From the NCBI GenBank assembly GCA_014607495.2, contig CP053153.1:5022001-5086000 (forward strand): a stretch of DNA of 64,000 nucleotides, in the 5' to 3' direction. This document shows, in pieces, positions 57,522 to 64,000 of this stretch. The DNA comes from Carposina sasakii. Lineage: Eukaryota > Arthropoda > Insecta > Lepidoptera > Carposinidae. A model generated the notes under the pieces. That model had not been told where the DNA came from, ran no database searches, and saw only the letters and a list, made by a program, of their open reading frames with translations. Both the position numbers and the translations under genes were made by a program. How positions within the stretch are numbered: the stretch's first letter is position 1; each line of letters opens with the position of its first letter.

Positions 57522-59335
57522 AACACTGGAAGTATTTTTTGACTTAAAATTTGTGATTATTTTAATACATGCTTCATAATTCGAGGGGGCATTAAAATAT
57601 TGTATTTAACCCATGGATAGTTTATCAGAAAATCTCAATCCCATTTTATTTTCTCCGTAAGAGACGAATATTTTCATAATAAACATCAATCGAAATCACC
57701 CATAATATTTTTGTAGTCATTATGTTTTCTTTTTGTTGTAAGTTTTCCTTGGTGTTTCTTTCTCTTAAATAACACTGCGATACAGCAGTGAACGAATGTA
57801 AAATGAACGAATGAATGATAAATATTAGTGTGATAATGGAATCATGAACTCTTTTACAGTATAAAAGGGAACTTTAGAAGCGTTGCGGTGGCTTGTAAAT
57901 CACCAAAAGGAAATTGCATTACTGTTACATCAACTCTATAGGCCAAAATTGTCATGCTATACACTTCTATAGATGCAACTTAGAGCAAATTGGAGAAATA
58001 AATGCGCCACTTTCTATGGACGTACTACCTTTTTTGGCTAATTATAGAACCATCAATGGTAAGCCCAAAACGTTCTAAGGTCTTCTATACAACCAACTAT
58101 TGTTAGTTGGGTAGGTAGGTACATTAATTATTTAAGCAGCAAAAGCCTGTTACTACTTTAATTATGTCGAGTAAATTATGTATACAGTTTTATGAACCGC
58201 CATATTTGCTTTTTTCGTAACGAGATTTATGTAGATGAATTTATAAAACATAAACACAAGTCAGCTCAACCCGAGACCAACAATTTATTGTACTTGCCAT
58301 ATATGCACAAGACAAAAGCACACGGAAAACAGTTCAACTGTAGTGAAAGGTATGCATATTTAGTAGGATCACCAATTAATTCACTTAGGTAGGTAAATAC
58401 TTTAATTTTTTTCGCTTCAAATCTTATTACACAGAATAGAAAATAATTTGACGGCCTGTCTTCTCAATTATTTTAAGTATTCCACTAGCCACACTGGACA
58501 TTACTGTAGTTACATTCAATCTCGTAGTAGCATAGACTTGGGCCAGCCATGTCCAATATACACCAACATGATTGTCCTATACAATAATGTGCAAGTTGTG
58601 CAACTAGATAGGTGGAACCAATGATTCTGTGGGGAGTAATTGATACACTTTGTATAAACATGGTGCCAGCTAATACTATTTTGGAAGCTGTATTATCTGA
58701 TGTATAATTTTTTCTAGATGGGTTAGCATTAGTGATCATGCTGTTGTTGACCATTTTGGTAAATTACATTTTATTTTAATGCACTCGGGTGAAGAATTTT
58801 TTCCATTTTCTTTATTAATAATTTTATAAATTAAATTTGATTTATGTTCCTGTGTCCCCTAGATGGGGCGGACGACCGAGAACCTCTACAGTTCTCCGGC
58901 ATACCCCTTTTCTTCTGCCGTATTCCCGAAAATGGGGTAGTCAGAACTGCAGGATTAAGAAGGAGATTCTATAGCCACGTTTATCAATAACAATACATTA
59001 TCTACTACATATTATGGTATAAAGTTTCCCGTTTATTCGTCAAAGGAAACCAATTTAGAAACTCAAAGCAAGGAATGTTTCTAATACAGATAATGTACTT
59101 AAGTATGTACCACACGTAGTACATAGTTCTAAAAGTGTTCTAAAATAGATTGTGGGATCTTTTAGACTCAACACTAAGTGGGGCCTGGTGAGATACTTAA
59201 GTTTTATTATGTTCATGTGTTTAAAGTATCCGCCAAGAACTACTGAGAACTCATATTTGTTTTTATTACATGTTTAAATTTATTTCATTATTTTGCTCTC
59301 TTATGTGCCTTTACTGCACTTTTACGAATTACTAC
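57522..59335. other. No gene seen
   Basis: AT-rich. Short frames at 58192-58392 and 58485-58754 have no domains. Two blocks, CTATGGACGTACTACC near 58016 and GGGGCGGACGACCGAGAACC near 58863, look like repeat fragments, but I cannot support a family. Confidence 0.45.
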
Positions 59336-59761
59336 GACACGACCACGACATCGTTATCTAATATAGGGAGCCGTGTCGTGGTGGTGTCGTCTAGTGTAAA
59401 AACCGACAAACATATAACATATATATAATCACGCCTTTACGAGTATCCCTTACGGTGTAGACAAAGCACCAAGGGCCGATAGAACCATATGGTGCCACAT
59501 CTGACCAATTTTGAGGGTATAGTTGAGATGTAAAAGTTCGGTTAGTAGTGATAGGTGCTCAGCTCATCGCCTACAAGACACCAAAACCCTCTTGTCCCTC
59601 CACTGACTTGTACAGTATGCCCGGGAAGAGAAGCAGCTGTAGTATTTTACGGTTTTTTTTCACTCCCAGAGCAGCATAGAAGTATAAAAAACTAGCTTAC
59701 TAGTTAATGCGTTTTTGCTTCCAAAAAAGTCGTGGTCGTGTCGCCTAATGGAAAAAAGCCC
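59336..59761. mobile_element. MITE family F, copy 2, interrupted
   Basis: The left arm has GCCGTGTCGTGGTGGTGTCG and TCTAGTGTAAAAAC (59370-59402). The right arm has GCGTTTTTGCTTCCAAAAAA and GTCGTGGTCGTGTCGCCTAA (59709-59748) followed by TGGAAAAAAGCCC. It is related to 12844-13010. About 250 bp of family G sequence sits between the arms, so a family G insertion split the copy. Confidence 0.6.
59405..59650 (-). repeat. Interspersed repeat family G copy, nested in MITE F
   Basis: Begins with an ATAT-rich tail, AATCACGCCTTTACGAGTAT and CCCTTACGG, mirrored at 12025-12060, and continues with GTGATAGGTGCTCAGCTCAT and GAGAAGCAGCTGTAG. Confidence 0.6.
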
Positions 59762-59992
59762 ATTCAGAGACTCTACATTGAATTTTATTAACGTAAATTG
59801 CTATTGGCTGAGAGATCCTCATAGTAGCTTATTAGTTCTGTTTAAACACCGCTTATTATTATCATTGCCGCTGTTAAAGTTTAACAAGCTCAATTGTCAC
59901 AAGCGATTCTATTGACGATATTGTCTCTTTCAATTGTTGGATGCTAGGATTTATTCGCAATGTTGTGAGAATTAAAATAGTCAGTGCTTTTG

Positions 59993-60003
59993 GTAACTAT
60001 TGG
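59993..60003 (+). repeat. Direct repeat flanking outer MITE (left)
   Basis: GTAACTATTGG, repeated at 60487-60497; a candidate target duplication of 11 bp, unusually long for a MITE. Confidence 0.5.
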
Positions 60004-60486
60004 ACCACGTTATCGACTCCCTGCCCCCGTAGCGGCTATCTTTTTGACATTCATAGTTACGATCACTTATTGAAGTGACATATAGACAAGTCATTATGAC
60101 AGTTCCAGCACCCGTATAATGAATTTGGTGTGAACGAGATATCTCACTTTTAAACGTCAAATTCAAAGAGCTATTAATAACTAGATAGACTAAGTGTATG
60201 TACTTTGCATGTAAAAAAATAGACTTAAAAATTAGAATAGACACTCGTTCTCGAGCCAGGACTGAATGAATTAGGGCTGATAGAAGTGGTTTGCAATCCC
60301 TTTTTACACACCAAGTAGAAACAGTTGCCTTGTCTAGTTATTACTTAGCTCTGTGGATTTGACGTTTAAAAGCGAGACATCTCGCTCTCACCAAATTCAT
60401 CATACGTGTGCTGTTGTTAAGTTTAAAAAAGTGAGCATCACTATGAACTGTCAAAAAAGATAGCCGATACGGGGGTTGGTCTATTA
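60004..60486. mobile_element. Outer MITE-like element containing MITE M copy 2
   Basis: CCCCCGTAGCGGCTATCTTT and TTGACATTCATAGT at 60024-60058 are mirrored by ACTATGAACTGTCAAAAAAG and ATAGCCGATACGGGGG at 60441-60475. Between the arms lies MITE M copy 2 and little else. Hence the outer element was short before the second insertion. Confidence 0.7.
60106..60413. mobile_element. MITE family M, copy 2
   Basis: CAGCACCCGTATAATGAATT at the left and CATACGTGTGCTG at the right. The interior matches 10951-11246 throughout (for example CACTCGTTCTCGAGCCAGG and TTAGGGCTGATAGAAGTGG). 308 bp, non-coding. It sits wholly inside the 60004-60486 element. Confidence 0.85.
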
Positions 60487-60497
60487 GTAACTATTGG

Positions 60498-63400
60498 TAG
60501 ACATTATATTATTATGAATATTCACACACACGTTGCAATATTTTTTGTAAAGAAAACACCAGAAAATAATGACTAATTATATTAAAGAACAAGCAATTAT
60601 CCAGAGCGATAAGACCACCAAATACGTCGAATATAAGCACCGAATGAATGAATTCAATTACAGCTGAGAGAAATACCTTGGCAGAAAGCTGGCGATGGAG
60701 AAAATAGAGATAAGAGGGGAGCAGATAAAACCATGAGAAGCGATATAGTATCTTAATAAAGACACATTGGGTGAAGTCGTTAGAATCAGTGAGCGGGTCT
60801 TGTTATGCGTAATCAACAGTGAAGTGGTATATTGATTGCGCTGAATTCGGGGCATATGAACGCGAGCTTTATGATGTTTGTGCTTATGTATGTGACGAGT
60901 CTAATGAATTGAGTCATAGTGGCTACTTATTAATTGAGGGACTTGCAAATGAAATTGAAATATCCTTATTCATTGATGAGTTTCGTTTAAGAAGAGCCAA
61001 TAGGGATATAAGTCGAAAGATATATCAGGTTCATGGATTTGAATATTTAAAATCAATTAAATTCAGATTGTTTCCTATATGTATTCGAAAAAGCTATTGT
61101 GTTGGTTGATTAAATATAATATCGCGTTAAAAAAGGGACACTTTTCCTAATACATTCTATACAATTCGTATTTTTTAAATAAATAAAAAACCAAATAATT
61201 TAGGTTACTGAATAAACTACTTACCTACTTATTTAAATTGTTACAAATGTCTATAAAATAAACACGTGTTGTTGTACAAAGTTAAATTGTTTCACGTAAT
61301 CCAGTATACAGTCGAAATGAAATAAAGCAAATGACATAACGATGCGTTCTAAGCAGATTATTATTCTCGACGGATATTCGTCGGATAATAAAACTTTGTT
61401 GGCATAAATTAAAACGGCTGAAAGCCTTCTGTTTACGCGCCTAATGAAATCAATGATCGCCTTAATTAAATTCCGGGATACCCTCGAACGCAAGTTCTTT
61501 TCGCTTTTGGCATTTTTTTTACACTGACGTTCTTGATGGAGACTAAATTACTTACTTAACTGCTTATTATTTAGATGGATATTCTCCATCTTTTCTTCAG
61601 TTTATAATTGATCGAGTTGAAAAAAAATGTTATATTTCTGAGATTCGCTTAACTTCACATAGACCGTAACTACATGATAGTAAAAGCTCTATCTTTATTA
61701 ACTTACCTAAGTGTTCTGCAAAAATAAATGCCGAGCTGACCCGATACAATTTTTTTTCAATATACCTTAAATTATAATTGGCTATTTTATACCTGTATAA
61801 TCTTTCAAACTAAATGGATTGGATTACTTGCTTGAAGCGTGATCTTATGTTTTTTATCATTATCGATTCATCATTGTCTGTAATATCTACCCTATTCCAG
61901 AAATCATTTAATAGACTTGGCTTTATGGATACAATTCCTTTTCCTTTCTTTATGGATAAGTGAAAAACAATCAAGATTCCAGAATATTCAAATTTCAATC
62001 AGTCGGAATTAACAACAAGAGTGGCCTCGGGTGTGTTTTTCAAAATGAAATGGTGTTAAATATAATGTTAAAGCTTTGGTTATTTATAGGTATACACCGC
62101 CGTTCTTGTTCTCTTCAGAGATTTTATTTCTTTTTGTACTGTAGTAAAAAAAACCTATAAAAATAATGTGATGTACAAGGTCACAGAGGAATTTAAGAAA
62201 TCCACTCTGCTCAGAAATCTGTCTCTGATTCTATCTAATGATTTGACCTACAAACATGCGTGGCTAATTCTTTTTTAATCGGTGACAGTGTCTATGATTA
62301 GTCATTACATTTACCTATTGCTGTATACATTATTTTATAACAACTCTATTGAAATAAAATTTTTCCAGCCATTTAGCTAGCTCCTGCCAATTTTCATAAA
62401 CGTTACTCTGTTCGTTTACAAGAGTAGTATTATTGTGCGTCGTAAAACAGTTTTCGAATACACACATGCGTCTCAAACTAATTGTGTATTTATTACGCGC
62501 TACATTTCTGAGTCATCACAGTTTGTGAGAATTTGGGCCACAAATCCCGTTGTATTAATACCTCAAGTGCTTCCAGATTCCTGATCTAATGTAAATAGAA
62601 CAAAAGCATTGCCAAGAAACGTTGCACAACGAGTGTATGGCAAATCACGGTTAACCTTTGCCCGAGCAACAAGTTGTACTATTCAAAAATAAAGGAATGG
62701 AATCTCCCAATGGGGCACAATTAAGATTCCCGACGACTGCCGAGCGCTGGCGTGCATACCGAGAACGATTCGCAACTGTTTCACAACACGCATAAATCTC
62801 ACTTTACCTATGCCGCCGCTCCGAACACTATCGGCGTTTATTGAATAAAAATAAACGCACTCCAACCCCCGAACGATTCCAGACCCACTCCCGAAAGTAG
62901 TATGACCCAATTTTCCACTAACAATACCCCCATATACAGTTTAACGCTTCTCACGTCACTGAGTTATCAGGCTCGTAGAGACGCATCGACTCGCGAGAGT
63001 GATTCTTAAATCTGGACCCTAAATCAGCGATGTGAGGTCGAGTGTGCAGAGTTCAATGAATGAGTCAGCGTTATGAACAATTTTGGCAAGTAAGTTCCGT
63101 TTCAATGTCACGTTTTCACAATTTAGTTCAACGACGCTTGTTTATTATTTATGTAGGGTGCGCCGGCGGAATATTAATAGTTCATTTTCAGGTAAACGTA
63201 TGGAATAAGCCTACTGTGAATTGAATCTGACGACAAAATAGTCTGTTTGGAAACAATTAGTATAAAAACGTGTAGGACAACCGTAAACGGGTTGTCACTC
63301 GCTTTAAAATAAATTTTATATGAAAATCGGAGACAATTTAGCGGCGAGGACTTGAATCTAAGATTCTAGAGGCGTACAAAGTTTCAAAGTGCCTCGTACC

Positions 63401-63810
63401 GCGAACAGTCGTTGCATCTGACACTATTCTTGCAGTTTTTTTTCGTTTCACTTACGTATTCCGAGAAGTTTCATTTTGCGCGGAATCCTCCTGTTAACGA
63501 TTGGTCTGTCTCTGGATGTCAGCGATACATTCCTGCGATGCTTCAGTCGCAACTTTGCATCCTCTAACAATTCCCGCAATGTACTGTCTGCGAATGCGGG
63601 AAAGATGAAAATCAGTCGACAAGAGCGAACAATAGTATGACGCAAGTAGTCGCCAAGTGCCGGAACAATCGACGATTAAAATTGTTTGTGAAATGCACTT
63701 CGATACGACGGTTTCTTATCGCAGACGTAACGCCGAATAGGTATCGCTTGTAAGAAACAGCTTGCTATAAACGTTCTTCTTTTTATTGGATATTATATTA
63801 AAAGTCTTTT
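60498..63810. other. No gene seen
   Basis: No supported gene or element. The 96-codon plus-strand frame at 60819-61109 and the minus-strand frames at 62683-62910 and 63448-63645 have no domain signature I recognise. 62700-62960 and 63440-63640 are less AT-rich than the rest and would be the first places to look for a promoter or exon of a neighbouring gene. Confidence 0.45.
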
Positions 63811-63814
63811 TTGA

Positions 63815-63960
63815 TGTAGGGTTGTCAACCGTCCTGTTTTCCCAGGAAATGTCCTGCTTTTTGGGGTGTCCTGGGCTGTCCTGGATAATTTTTAAGCATC
63901 GTCCTGAGTTTTTGAGTCGCTATCGGCAGATTTTCCAAGGTTGCCGACATCGGGTCAACG
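63815..63960. repeat. Dispersed repeat fragment, GTCCTG-rich
   Basis: TAGGGTTGTCAACCGTCCTG followed by repeated GTCCTG words. Distantly similar to 1785-1900. Unknown family. Confidence 0.35.
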
Positions 63961-64000
63961 CCTAGTGAAGAACTATAGAACTCTAGAACGCCTAAAAGAA

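Noticed and set aside
60819..61109. 96-codon plus-strand ORF as a host gene
   Set aside because: No recognisable domain, no splice or promoter context; cannot be distinguished from chance.

Overview
This window reads as insect nuclear DNA, most likely from a moth or butterfly (Lepidoptera). The DNA is AT-rich, full of short TACC/GGTA runs, and has no bacterial-style gene packing. It carries repeat types common in lepidopteran genomes: a tRNA-headed SINE beginning GCGGTGATAGCCTAGTGG, RTE-type LINE 3' ends with (GAT)n or (GAA)n tails, and a dispersed repeat with a GTGGACGCCCGCGAC terminus. The order-level call is inference from repeat content; no host marker gene is visible. I found no convincing host protein-coding gene. 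Every long open frame belongs to a mobile element.

Layout. 1-15.4 kb is intergenic or intronic DNA with interspersed repeats, a GC-rich island (1936-2345), a 127-bp minisatellite inside a dispersed repeat (6720-7526), and two inverted-repeat elements. 15.5-17.3 kb is a 5'-truncated non-LTR retrotransposon (RT plus RNase H) with a 13-bp target duplication. 17.4-20.4 kb holds two non-autonomous elements with inverted termini. 20.8-32.8 kb is a nearly 12-kb Penelope-like retroelement array: three minus-strand units joined head-to-head to two plus-strand units, with tandem periods of exactly 3,035 bp. Two intact 854-aa RT/GIY-YIG proteins are encoded, and every unit junction carries a hammerhead-ribozyme motif. 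34.4-34.9 kb is a foldback sequence. 35.1-38.2 kb is a DNA transposon with a two-exon transposase (THAP-like finger, DDE core, C-terminal SWIM finger). 38.2-50.6 kb is mostly unannotatable sequence with SINE/LINE pieces. 50.6-55.6 kb is a Ty3/gypsy-type LTR element with identical-looking 436-bp LTRs and a mosaic, internally deleted coding region, inserted in an (AT)n run. 55.9-57.5 kb is an inverted-repeat element with an 8-bp target duplication, itself carrying three other repeats. 59.3-60.5 kb holds nested MITEs. The rest shows nothing I can name.

How the parts work together. The Penelope array is the clearest functional unit. Transcription through tandem copies would give multimeric RNA, and the ribozymes (one per 3,035 nt) could cut it to monomers with the RT start codon about 90 nt downstream. 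The LTR element has a readable gag-protease frame but lacks an intact RT, RNase H and integrase, so it would depend on partners. The DNA transposon is the only other element with an uninterrupted enzyme.
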